From Oscillatoriales cyanobacterium (lineage in GTDB: Bacteria; Cyanobacteriota; Cyanobacteriia; CACIAM-69d): 40,255 nt of DNA. Position 1 is the stretch's first letter. Each line of letters starts with the position of its first letter. Under the pieces are notes generated by a model. It saw only the letters and a list, made by a program, of their open reading frames with translations, had not been told where the DNA came from and did not search any database. Below, one piece after another: positions 28,671 through 36,380 of this stretch. The stretch lies in NCBI GenBank assembly GCA_004292515.1, contig RDXB01000084.1, positions 1 to 40,255 on the forward strand, in the 5' to 3' direction. The position numbers were made by a program, and so were the translations under genes.

Positions 28671-28715
28671 AAAAAAAATACGCCGCGCCTGAGACTGAAA
28701 TCTCAAGCTGCGGCG
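28671..28715 (-). terminator. Intrinsic terminator on the minus strand, downstream of psaK
   Basis: Read on the minus strand, CGCCGCAGCTTGAGA pairs with TCTCAGGCGCGGCG around a TTTCAG loop and is followed by TATTTTTTTT. This is the clearest Rho-independent terminator in the window. It lies about 265 bases after the psaK stop, so psaK mRNA may have a long 3' end, or a short unrecognised RNA may lie at 28716-28978. Confidence 0.85.
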
Positions 28716-28978
28716 TGACGACCACTCGTTATCCATCAGTTCTTAGGCAAAGGTCGAGCCGGGAAGCTCAGAAACGATCGACTCTCGAAATGACTTTTAG
28801 ACGACGGTGGTGCGAGGAGTGGAAACTTTTTTTAGCATATTTCTTTAGGCCACAACGAGCCGATCGCTGGAAATGTGCTGGGGCGTGGTGGCCTCTGGTT
28901 CAAGGATCACACCCGATTGCGATCGCGCCGTCACCCGGGAGTCTGAGACTTAGCCCCCACGGTCGGCCGCCAAAGATT

Positions 28979-29245
28979 TTAGAGCGCGCCCATCGCGGAC
29001 AGGCCCAAGACAGCACCGAAGCCCAGGATATGGCCGAAGCTGGTCGTTGCCAGCAGCGCCGGCAGGCCCATGCCACCAAACAGGGCTGGCGAAGGCAGGG
29101 CAGGGCCCGCGCTGGGGTACTTGATCGAATATTTGCCGATCGCAATCGCCAACACATTGCACAACGTAATCACTGCGCCCACTTTCGGACTCCACTCAAG
29201 GGTGGTCGGGACGGCAGCCAGCAAGGATAAGGAAACGTTCAACAT
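28979..29245 (-). CDS. psaK: Photosystem I subunit PsaK
   Basis: A small PSI subunit of 88 residues at the edge of the trimer, with two TM helices. It binds chlorophyll and can connect the antenna. Recognisable stretches are EWSPKVGAVITLCNVLAIAI, then GKYSIKYPSAGPALPSPALF, and the C-terminal GGMGLPALLATTSFGHILGF. The ATG at 29245 starts MLNVSLSLLAAVPTT, as in the family. The longer frame adds unrelated residues. The ribosome binding site is weak. It is divergent from the DUF2079 gene. Confidence 0.95.
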   Translation of the reverse strand: MLNVSLSLLAAVPTTLEWSPKVGAVITLCNVLAIAIGKYSIKYPSAGPALPSPALFGGMGLPALLATTSFGHILGFGAVLGLSAMGAL

Positions 29246-29498
29246 AGCTTTGGAGTTGGAAAACGCCGGAAACACAGCAAGATTGTGGCTATCTTCGGTC
29301 GAAACCCCCAAAAGTGGCGGGGTTTATTTGCAAGATTTAACGTTTCGTCGCTGTTTGGAAACGATCGCCCAATTCCGGTGATCCCAGCGGCGATCGCCCC
29401 CACAACCGCCCGCCCAGATCGCAGGGCTGAAACGTCGCGTGGCACAATAGCCCCCGGATAACCATGACCCCCATTTCAAGATCGAGGCGCGATCGACC

Positions 29499-31163
29499 AT
29501 GCAAGCCCTCCAACACTGGTTCACGCTCGGGCGCAATGCCCTACGCGATCGCCCCAACCTGCGCCACGTTTGCCTCGTCGCCTTGATCTTCGGGGCGATC
29601 GCCCTTACCTTCAGCCTGCATCGCTATTTCACCCTCTACGCCTCCTACGACCAAGGCATCTTTAACCAAGTCTTTTGGAACAACCTGCACGGGCGCTTCT
29701 TTGAAAGCTCCCTCTCCTCCTCCCTCTCCAGCGCCGTTAAGCAAGACAGCCAAGCCGCCGAAGTCTTCTATCGCCGCCTGGGCCAACACTTCACCCCCGC
29801 CCTGCTGCTGTGGTTGCCGGTTTATGCGCTCCACGCCCAGGCCGTCACCCTCGTGTTTTTGCAGGTCGGCCTGATCACCGCCGCCGGGTTTGTGCTCTAC
29901 GCCCTGGCCCGCCACCACCTCAGCGGCCCGGTTTCCGCCTGGATCGTCACGGGCTACTACGCCGCCAACGCCGTGATTGGCCCCACCTTCTCCAATTTCC
30001 ATGATTTGTGTCAGATTCCCCTATTTTTCTTCACGCTGCTTTTGGCGATGGAAAAACGGGTCTGGTGGTTGTTTTGGTTAATGGCAACCTTTGCCCTATT
30101 GGTTCGCGAAGATCAGGGGATTGGCCTGTTTGGAATTGGCGTTTATATGGTGTTGAGTCGCCGGTTTCCTGCCCAAGGATTGGGACTTTGTACGCTTTCT
30201 TTCCTGTATGTGGTTGCTTGCACCAATATTTTTATGCCAATTTTTTCACCAGATATTTCCAAGCGATTCATGATCGAGCGCTTTGGGCAATATGTGGGCG
30301 AAGATGAGGCTTCCTCGATCGATATTTTAAAAGCCATGCTCACTCAGCCTTGGCTCTTAGTTTGGGAACTGATTAACCCGCCCTTTGCCACCTTGAAATA
30401 TCTAGCGGGGCACTGGCTCCCCTTTGCCTTTGTGCCGGCCCTTGCGCCGGCCAGTTGGGCGATTACGGGCTTTCCCTTGCTGAAGATTTTGTTGCAACAG
30501 GGAGAATCGGCCACCTCGATTAATATTCGCTACGCAATTACGATCGTCCCCGGTCTTTGTTATGGGGCCATTTTGTGGTGGAAACAGCAGGGTGATCGCT
30601 TTGCCAAGCCCCAATTTCGGCGGTTTTGGGCCGGTTGCATGGCGCTCTCGATCGTCTTTTCAATCACCTCTAATCCCCACCGGGTGTTCTATTTCCTGAT
30701 TCCCGACTCAGTGCAACCCTGGGTCTATGTTTCCCTGCCTGAGCAATGGTCACATACGGGTCATGTGCGCCATGTGTTGAGCCAAATTCCCGATGATGCC
30801 ACCATTTCTGCGACTACTTATCTCGTCCCCTCGTTGTCGAGTCGCCGCGCTATTATTCGCCTGCCTTGGATCGAAATTCGCGGGGACGATCGCCAAGTCA
30901 AACCTGCTGATTATTTGGTCGCTGATACCTGGCAATTAGCACGCTATCAGGTGGCCTTCAGCAAAGAACGGGGCGAATTGCGGGAGTTTGTGCCCCTCGT
31001 CGATCGCCTCTTGCAAGCCAATCGCTATGGGGTGCAAATGGTAGAAGATGGCGTGGTTTTGTTGCAATATAATGCGCCCTCTGATCCAGCCGCTTTGGCC
31101 GCTTGGACTCAACGGCGATCCGAACTCTTGCCCTTGATTCAAGCGGCTCCAGCCTCATCATAA
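29499..31163 (+). CDS. DUF2079 multi-spanning membrane protein
   Basis: 554 residues with roughly nine to eleven hydrophobic helices and a soluble C-terminal segment. Family landmarks are YASYDQGIFNQVFWN, RRLGQHFTPALLLWLPVYAL, FSNFHDLCQIPLFFFTLLLA and LLVREDQGIGLFGIGVYMVL. DUF2079 proteins belong to the GT-C-like clan of membrane glycosyltransferases. The acidic YDQG near the first loop would match a catalytic Asp position, but the substrate is unknown. The ATG follows GAGGCGCGATCGACC. Confidence 0.85.
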   Translation: MQALQHWFTLGRNALRDRPNLRHVCLVALIFGAIALTFSLHRYFTLYASYDQGIFNQVFWNNLHGRFFESSLSSSLSSAVKQDSQAAEVFYRRLGQHFTPALLLWLPVYALHAQAVTLVFLQVGLITAAGFVLYALARHHLSGPVSAWIVTGYYAANAVIGPTFSNFHDLCQIPLFFFTLLLAMEKRVWWLFWLMATFALLVREDQGIGLFGIGVYMVLSRRFPAQGLGLCTLSFLYVVACTNIFMPIFSPDISKRFMIERFGQYVGEDEASSIDILKAMLTQPWLLVWELINPPFATLKYLAGHWLPFAFVPALAPASWAITGFPLLKILLQQGESATSINIRYAITIVPGLCYGAILWWKQQGDRFAKPQFRRFWAGCMALSIVFSITSNPHRVFYFLIPDSVQPWVYVSLPEQWSHTGHVRHVLSQIPDDATISATTYLVPSLSSRRAIIRLPWIEIRGDDRQVKPADYLVADTWQLARYQVAFSKERGELREFVPLVDRLLQANRYGVQMVEDGVVLLQYNAPSDPAALAAWTQRRSELLPLIQAAPASS

Positions 31164-31196
31164 ATTAACGTTCAAAACGTCCCAAAATTCTGGTTA

Positions 31197-31217
31197 GGGC
31201 AGGTTTTAAACCTGCCC
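31197..31217. repeat. GGGCAGGTTT palindrome
   Basis: GGGCAGGTTT-T-AAACCTGCCC, a 21-base perfect inverted repeat followed by CTACGA, 33 bases after the DUF2079 gene and 42 before ispF. A decayed relative lies near 10920-10955. Confidence 0.75.
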
Positions 31218-31259
31218 CTACGATGACGGTCATCGCTGTATTTGTTTAGGAGAAAACCT

Positions 31260-31745
31260 GTGTCGATTCGGATTGGCAATGGCTACGATATTCACCGCTT
31301 AGGGCCTGATCGCGACCTGATTTTAGGCGGCATCAAAATCGACCATGAATTGGGATTAGAAGGCCATAGCGATGCGGATGTGCTGACCCACGCAATTATG
31401 GATGCGATGTTGGGGGCGCTCAGTTTGGGCGACATTGGCCACTATTTCCCACCCACCGATCCCCAGTGGAAAGGGGCCGATAGCCTGAAGCTGCTGGAGC
31501 AGGTGAACCAACTGCTGCGCGATCGCGGCTGGCAAGTCAGCAATATTGACTCGGTGGTGGTGGCAGAGCGGCCGAAGCTGAAACCCCACATCACCGCCAT
31601 GCGCGATCGCCTAGCCGGTGTGCTGGGCATTGCACCCGATCGCGTAGGTGTGAAGGCCACCACCAACGAAAAGCTGGGCCCCGCCGGTCGCGAAGAGGGG
31701 ATTTGCGCCTACGCCGTCGCCCTAATCGAACCAGTCAACCCTTGA
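31260..31745 (+). CDS. ispF: 2-C-methyl-D-erythritol 2,4-cyclodiphosphate synthase
   Basis: Fifth enzyme of the MEP isoprenoid pathway, a homotrimer with zinc. 161 residues. Metal ligands D10 and H12 are in [10 protein letters not shown] and H44 is in [15 protein letters not shown] carries the substrate-site His/Ser. Late motifs [20 protein letters not shown] are typical. The start is GTG at 31260 with AGGAG 7 bases upstream; the alternative TTG at 31242 would overlap that site. crtE, which uses the pathway's products, lies 2.4 kb further on but is on the other strand. Confidence 0.95.
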   Translation: MSIRIGNGYDIHRLGPDRDLILGGIKIDHELGLEGHSDADVLTHAIMDAMLGALSLGDIGHYFPPTDPQWKGADSLKLLEQVNQLLRDRGWQVSNIDSVVVAERPKLKPHITAMRDRLAGVLGIAPDRVGVKATTNEKLGPAGREEGICAYAVALIEPVNP

Positions 31746-32053
31746 CCCTCGCCCATCCAAAAATCGGGACTGGATCACCAGCCCCGATCGCCAGTTTGCA
31801 AATTTTGGCTGCCCCAGCCGTCGTAACAAGGGGCTTAAGCCCCTTGTCCCCCACGATCTCGTCACGGTGGCATCAGGATTTCAGGTGATGTGACAACAGG
31901 CCTTCAGCCCCTTGCTGCCCAGCGATTTGCTAACGGTAAAAGCGGGAATTGGGGCGAGTGCCCCCCGGTATTCGATCGCTCACCAGCGAGCAGTTACGGG
32001 GCGAGCGCCGCTGAACTTCTGCACGAATGCACTAAAAATGCACTGAAAATGCA
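31746..32053. other. Convergent intergenic region ispF / purB
   Basis: About 300 bases with palindrome copy 4 (31826-31847). A decayed relative, AGGCCTTCAGCCCCTTGCTG, lies near 31900. ATGCACTGAAAATGCACTAA close to the purB end is a short direct repeat of AAATGCACT. No gene was seen. Confidence 0.6.
31826..31847. repeat. Interspersed palindrome, copy 4
   Basis: A 22-bp palindrome with core CAAGGGGCTTAAGCCCCTTG, followed by CCCCACGATCTCGTCACGG, which resembles the flank of copy 2. It lies 80 bases after ispF in a convergent region. Confidence 0.85.
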
Positions 32054-33349
32054 CTAAATACCTAAGCGTTGGTAAACCGTGTCCAGATTCCGCAAATGCT
32101 GTTGCGGATCGAAGCATTCCTCGATTTCCTCCGGCGACAAGTGCGACTTGACCGTGGCATCTTGGCAAATCAGCTTGTAGAAGTCGCCCGTTGGATTATT
32201 CCAAGCTTGGTGCGCGCAGGCCTGCACCGCTGCGTAGGCATCTTCGCGGGTCATGCCCTTCTTCACCAGCGCCAACAGCACCTTTTGGCTGAAAACCACG
32301 CCGCCGTAGCAGTTGAGGTTGCGCTTCATGTTTTCGGGATAGACCAGCAGGTTCTTCACCAGGTTGGTCATTTCCACCACCATAAAGTGCAGCAAAATCG
32401 ATGAGTCGGGCAGCACCGTCCGTTCCACGGAGCTGTGGGAAATGTCGCGCTCGTGCCAGAGGGCCACATTTTCCAGAGCCGCCACAGCATGGCCGCGAAC
32501 CACCCGCGCCATCCCGCTAATCCGTTCTGATCGCACCGGGTTGCGCTTGTGGGGCATGGCCGAGGAGCCTTTTTGACCCTTAGCGAAAAATTCTTCCACT
32601 TCCAGCACGTCGGTGCGTTGCAGGTTGCGGATTTCCACGGCGAACCGCTCCAGGGAAGCGGCCACCAGCGCAAAAGTTTGCACGTATTCCGCATGGCGAT
32701 CGCGCGAGATCACCTGGGTTGAGGCCGTGTCGGGTTCCAGGTTCAGCAATTGGCAGGCCAGGGCTTCCACGCGCGGGTCGATGTTGGCATAGGTTCCCAC
32801 CGCGCCGGAGATTTTGCCCACGGCCACTCGATCGCGCAGTTGCACCAGGCGATCGCGATTCCGCAGCATTTCCGCCAGCCAGCCCGCCAGCTTGAAGCCA
32901 AAGGTCATCGGCTCCGCGTGAATCCCGTGGCTGCGGCCAATACAAATCGTGTTGCGGTGTTCCTGAGCTTGGTAGCGCAGGGCTTGAATCAACGATTCCA
33001 CCCGCTTCAGCAGCGCATCGATGCTGGCCACCAATTGCAGGGCCAAGGCCGTGTCCAACACGTCGGAACTGGTCAAGCCCAAGTGAATGTAGCGACCTGC
33101 ATCGCCCACGTATTCATTCACGTTGGTCAGGAAAGCGATCATGTCATGATGCACTTCCGCTTCAATTTCCAGCACCCGTTGGGGGTCAAAGTTGGCTTTG
33201 GCTTTGATCTCTTCGACGGCTTCAGCGGGGATGTACCCCAGCTCGGCTTGGGCCTCGCAAACCGCAATTTCCACTTGCAGCCAGGTTTGCAGCTTGTATG
33301 CATCCGTCCAGAGATTGCCCATCTCAGGCAGCGTGTAGCGCTCGATCAT
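32054..33349 (-). CDS. purB: Adenylosuccinate lyase
   Basis: Acts twice in purine synthesis: it cleaves SAICAR and adenylosuccinate, releasing fumarate. 431 residues, the usual length. The superfamily signature GSSAMPHKRNP holds the mobile catalytic loop. The TSSDVLDTALALQL and GRSHGIHAEPMTFGFK segments carry the catalytic His regions. It starts MIERYTLPEMGNLW, as in the family. It is a cytoplasmic homotetramer and appears monocistronic. Confidence 0.97.
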   Translation of the reverse strand: MIERYTLPEMGNLWTDAYKLQTWLQVEIAVCEAQAELGYIPAEAVEEIKAKANFDPQRVLEIEAEVHHDMIAFLTNVNEYVGDAGRYIHLGLTSSDVLDTALALQLVASIDALLKRVESLIQALRYQAQEHRNTICIGRSHGIHAEPMTFGFKLAGWLAEMLRNRDRLVQLRDRVAVGKISGAVGTYANIDPRVEALACQLLNLEPDTASTQVISRDRHAEYVQTFALVAASLERFAVEIRNLQRTDVLEVEEFFAKGQKGSSAMPHKRNPVRSERISGMARVVRGHAVAALENVALWHERDISHSSVERTVLPDSSILLHFMVVEMTNLVKNLLVYPENMKRNLNCYGGVVFSQKVLLALVKKGMTREDAYAAVQACAHQAWNNPTGDFYKLICQDATVKSHLSPEEIEECFDPQQHLRNLDTVYQRLGI

Positions 33350-33514
33350 GCCCGTTGCGTCCCGTTATTGCGATGTCCCAAGACACCGTGAAGAGATTAA
33401 CCGAGCTATTGTACCGGGTTTTGGCGATCGCCCCGAGGCTCGGCGCTCGATTGATCCGGTGAGACAATCCGGTGGGACATGGCGTGGTGGATCAACTTCC
33501 CCCGAGCCAACCCT

Positions 33515-33542
33515 GTGGGGGCGTACGGCCGTACGCCCCCAC
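33515..33542. repeat. 28-bp perfect palindrome
   Basis: GTGGGGGCGTACGG followed directly by its exact complement CCGTACGCCCCCAC, with no loop. It lies 17 bases past the stop of the DUF212 gene on that gene's 3' side, and could end its transcript. A degenerate relative is at 20501-20520. Confidence 0.85.
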
Positions 33543-33558
33543 CCGAATCTGTCCTGAC

Positions 33559-34017
33559 TTAGGAAATGCTGGGCACCAGGGACAGGGAACAAAGAATCCC
33601 CAAGGCGCAACCCACAATTACCTGAAAGGGGGTGTGGCCCAACAGTTCCTTCAGGCGTTCTTCGCTCAGTTGGTGGTCGCCCTCAAAAAATTCATCAATG
33701 ATTTGGTTCAAGACGGCGGCTTGCTTGCCAGCGGCCCGGCGCACCCCGGCGGCATCGTACATGACGATGATCGCAAAGATGGTGGCCATGGCGAATTCGA
33801 TGCTGCTCCAGCCAACGGTTTGGCCAATGCCGGTGGCCAGGGCGGCCACCAGGGCCGAGTGGGCGCTGGGCATTCCGCCGGTCGTCACCAGGGTGCGCAC
33901 GTCGAATTTGCGCTGGCGGGCAAGTTCCACCACCAGCTTGATGGCCTGGGCCAGGATACAAGACCCCAAGGAGACCAGGAGAATGCGGTTATCGAGAATG
34001 TGGCTAAAGTCGTCCAT
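33559..34017 (-). CDS. Divergent PAP2-family membrane protein (DUF212)
   Basis: 152 residues with four predicted TM helices. The family landmarks are LAQAIKLVVELARQRKFDVR, TTGGMPSAHSALVAALATGI (the divergent phosphatase motif with Ser-Ala-His) and the C-terminal LKELLGHTPFQVIVGCALGI. PAP2 relatives remove phosphate from lipid phosphates. In this divergent branch the activity is unproven. It sits directly downstream of crtE on the same strand (137 bases), a pairing I recall from other cyanobacteria, so action on prenyl or lipid phosphates is a reasonable inference. Confidence 0.85.
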   Translation of the reverse strand: MDDFSHILDNRILLVSLGSCILAQAIKLVVELARQRKFDVRTLVTTGGMPSAHSALVAALATGIGQTVGWSSIEFAMATIFAIIVMYDAAGVRRAAGKQAAVLNQIIDEFFEGDHQLSEERLKELLGHTPFQVIVGCALGILCSLSLVPSIS

Positions 34018-34095
34018 GGGTCGAGCGGGGGGCGATCGAGTTGGGGACGGTGGGTGAGGCAGCGATCGCGAGGGACTGAATCCGGCAATGGTGGG

Positions 34096-34117
34096 ACAAG
34101 GGGCTTAAGCCCCTTGT
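34096..34117. repeat. Interspersed palindrome, copy 5
   Basis: A 22-bp palindrome with core CAAGGGGCTTAAGCCCCTTG between crtE and the DUF212 gene, both on the minus strand. If the genes are cotranscribed, it forms an intra-operon hairpin. Confidence 0.85.
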
Positions 34118-34154
34118 TTATCCGGGTTAGGACGGGAAACCGGAGCTGATCGCC

Positions 34155-35072
34155 CTAGTTCTTGCGGTTGACGATGTAATCAGCCAGGGCTTGCAGGGGT
34201 GCAGCGGCCGTGCCGAACTCGTTCAGGCTGGCCTTGGCGCGATCGATGAGTTCTGCGGCCATTTCGCGCGATCGCTCCAGGCCGTAGAGCTTCGGGAAGG
34301 TGGCTTTTTCCACGGCGGTGTCCTTGCCAGCGGTTTTGCCCAGCTCTTCGGTGGTGGCCGTCACATCGAGGATGTCATCGACGATTTGGAAGGCCAAACC
34401 GATGTCCTGGGCGTATTGGGCCAGCTTGCCGATCGTTGCGGCATCGGCCCCGGCGATCGTTGCGCCCGTGGTGACGCAGGCCTCCAGCAGGGCCGCCGTT
34501 TTGTGGCGATGGATGAAATGCAAGGTTTCGAGGGCAATATTCGGATTGCCTTCGCTGGCCAGGTCAACCACTTGGCCGCCGACCAAACCCGCCGCGCCGA
34601 CGGATTTGCCCAACAGGGCGATCGCCCGCACAATGCGATCGGCCGGGACACCCTGGGTTTGGGTCGCTACAAATTCAAAGGCATAGGCTAGCAACCCATC
34701 TCCCGCCAAAATCGCCACCGGCTCCCCATACACCTTGTGGTTGGTGGGCTTGCCGCGCCGGAAGTCGTCATTGTCCATCGACGGCAAATCGTCGTGGATT
34801 AGCGACATGGTGTGAATCATCTCCAGGGCGCAGGCCGTGGGCATGGCCGCCTCGATCGCCCCGCCCACCAGCTCACAGGCCGCCAAGCACAAAATGGGTC
34901 GCAGGCGCTTGCCCCCCGCCATCAGGGAGTAGCGCATCGACTCATACACGGTTTCAGGATAGACCACGGCGATCGAGCGATCGAGGGCGGCTTCTACCAA
35001 CCCCTGGCGTTCACGGAGATAGCGTTTGAGATCGAAGCTCGTCGAAGGAGCGGTGGGCGCGCTAGCGGTCAT
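34155..35072 (-). CDS. crtE: Geranylgeranyl diphosphate synthase
   Basis: Head-to-tail prenyl transferase making GGPP for carotenoids, chlorophyll phytyl tails and quinones. 305 residues, starting [19 protein letters not shown]. The first Asp-rich motif is [10 protein letters not shown] and the second is DDILD, with [16 protein letters not shown] before them. The ATG at 35072 gives the family start; the longer frame adds 43 Cys-rich unrelated residues. The short residue pattern upstream of the first motif fits C15-C20 synthases; product length is not certain from sequence. The MEP enzyme gene ispF is nearby but not in the same operon. Confidence 0.93.
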   Translation of the reverse strand: MTASAPTAPSTSFDLKRYLRERQGLVEAALDRSIAVVYPETVYESMRYSLMAGGKRLRPILCLAACELVGGAIEAAMPTACALEMIHTMSLIHDDLPSMDNDDFRRGKPTNHKVYGEPVAILAGDGLLAYAFEFVATQTQGVPADRIVRAIALLGKSVGAAGLVGGQVVDLASEGNPNIALETLHFIHRHKTAALLEACVTTGATIAGADAATIGKLAQYAQDIGLAFQIVDDILDVTATTEELGKTAGKDTAVEKATFPKLYGLERSREMAAELIDRAKASLNEFGTAAAPLQALADYIVNRKN

Positions 35073-35509
35073 GGGACAAGCAACAAAACAGCAAGGGAAA
35101 CGTAGCGATCCAACCCGCGAGCCGAAGAAAACCCCCAGACCCGTGACGGCGCGCGTCGACCCGGTGCAGCAACCGTCTGTGCCACAACCGCTCGATCGCA
35201 ACCAACACCGTCAGAAGTTGGTTTGAGGGGCATTGTATCGCCTGAGGGGATCGACCCGAGATCGAAACCCCAATTCCTGGGGGATTTACCGCCAATCTCT
35301 GTAGTTTTGTGAACTTTCACGACTTCATCGATCGCTCGATCGCGCAACAGATTGCTCAAGATTGCTCAGGATTACCGATCGTTAGCTAATTTTCCCCCAA
35401 ACAGCCCCCCGAATTGGGCAGAGCCGGGGTGGATCGATCGCTGCTGGCCGCGATCGCTCTTTACACTAAAAACATAATTTTGGGAAGTGGGCTGAGACCT
35501 ACCACCCCC

Positions 35510-35733
35510 TGTGGAAAACTCGACGATCAGCCAAAAATCTGTGGAAAACCTGTGGAAAACTGCCCATTTTCTGTGGAAAACCTGTGGAAAACTATTTATT
35601 TCTGTGGAAAACTTTTCTAAGTATAAATACCCTGTGGAAAAACCCCCCCACTTTTTCCACAGGTTTTCCACAGGCTCCGATCCTTGAAAGGTGCATGAAA
35701 TAAGGATTTTTTTGAGTTTTCCACATTTCCACA
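35510..35733. other. oriC: oriC: DnaA-box cluster
   Basis: Ten perfect copies of the cyanobacterial DnaA box TTTTCCACA. Seven are in the TGTGGAAAA orientation (starts 35510, 35540, 35551, 35572, 35583, 35603, 35633) and three in the opposite orientation (35653, 35664, 35717). An eleventh box with one mismatch is at 35725. Spacings within the first group are 30, 11, 21, 11, 20 and 30 bases, close to whole helical turns, so DnaA would bind one face of the helix. It lies upstream of dnaN, as in Synechococcus elongatus. This is the probable chromosomal origin. Confidence 0.92.
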
Positions 35734-35830
35734 GGCCCTACTACTACTATTCTTTTAAAAATAAAGGGGGAGTAGAGATCGGATAGATAAGGGGCAAAAA
35801 ATTTTTTGAAATTGGGGCAGTTTTTTGAGG
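35717..35830. other. Probable DNA unwinding element with GC block and DnaA-trio motif
   Basis: Two overlapping boxes (35717-35733) are followed by GGCC (35734-35737). Four CTA triplets follow at 35738-35749; on the complementary strand read 3' to 5' they are GAT-GAT-GAT-GAT. AT-rich DNA then runs on with TTCTTTTAAAAATAAA, AAAAAATTTTTTGAAA and GTTTTTTGAGG. This order of box, GC cluster, trio repeat and AT-rich DNA is that of the basal unwinding system described in Bacillus subtilis. Confidence 0.75.
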
Positions 35831-36026
35831 CTGACCGGATCGCTTGACATCGCCTGACTCGGATCCGGATCGGTTGGCAAGCCTCAGACCGGATTCGTTG
35901 CCAAAGCGATCGGCTCCTGAATCCCAACTCTCGAACCGCAGGATCTCGGATCGCAAGATTGCCAACTCAGGATTTCGCAGCCAACGAGCTGGATCACCGC
36001 AGCCGGGTAACTCCGCGAACCGATCA

Positions 36027-36116
36027 AACCCGGAAGGGCGATCCAGCTCGGAAACGCGATCGAACCCGGAAGGGCGATCAAACCCGGAAGGGCGATCCAG
36101 CTCGGAAACGCGATCG
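36027..36116. repeat. 18-bp tandem repeats between oriC and dnaN
   Basis: Five 18-bp units alternate AACCCGGAAGGGCGATCM and AGCTCGGAAACGCGATCG, with degenerate units continuing to about 36155. Each carries a GCGATC core. As codons they read NPEGRS / SSETRS. Confidence 0.85.
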
Positions 36117-36364
36117 AACCCCAGAAACGCGACTCAACCCGGAAGCGTGATTGCCTTCCCACGAGCTGAATCGGCTAACCCGGATTGCCCCACGAGCCGA
36201 TCGAATCTGGAGAGGCGATCGAACCGGAAAACACAGCCGGTCAACCCGTTCAACCCTGGCAAGCCCCAATGGCTGGTTAGGCCCGTTGCATTTTCCCGAA
36301 GGCTTTTGGGTTAAACTCAAAACGCCAAATTTTTGACCCCTTTCGCCCCGCCGGTCTGCGCCGG

Positions 36365-36373
36365 TTTTCCACA
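36365..36373. promoter_or_regulatory. DnaA box immediately before dnaN
   Basis: TTTTCCACA lies 7 bases before the dnaN ATG and overlaps the place of the ribosome binding site (ACAGGAA). Bound DnaA could affect dnaN expression here. Confidence 0.75.
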
Positions 36374-36380
36374 GGAACCC

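Larger units (their letters stand above)
35073..36380. other. 1.3-kb origin-bearing intergenic region crtE / dnaN
   Basis: The longest gene-free stretch in the window. It contains the DnaA-box cluster (35510-35733), the DnaA-trio and AT-rich segment (35734-35830), and 18-bp tandem repeats with HIP1 cores (36027-36116). One DnaA box lies at the dnaN start. A 156-codon frame at 35844-36314 is made of these repeats and is not considered a gene. Confidence 0.8.

Noticed and set aside
28716-28900. tRNA gene downstream of psaK
   Set aside because: No cloverleaf, no GTTCRA box and no matching acceptor stem could be built on either strand.
28547-29230. 227-codon plus-strand frame
   Set aside because: Antisense to psaK, rich in Arg/Gln, and crosses the minus-strand terminator.
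35844-36314. 156-codon frame between oriC and dnaN
   Set aside because: Composed mainly of 18-bp repeats (NPEGRS/SSETRS), which keep frames open by chance, and it lies in the origin spacer.
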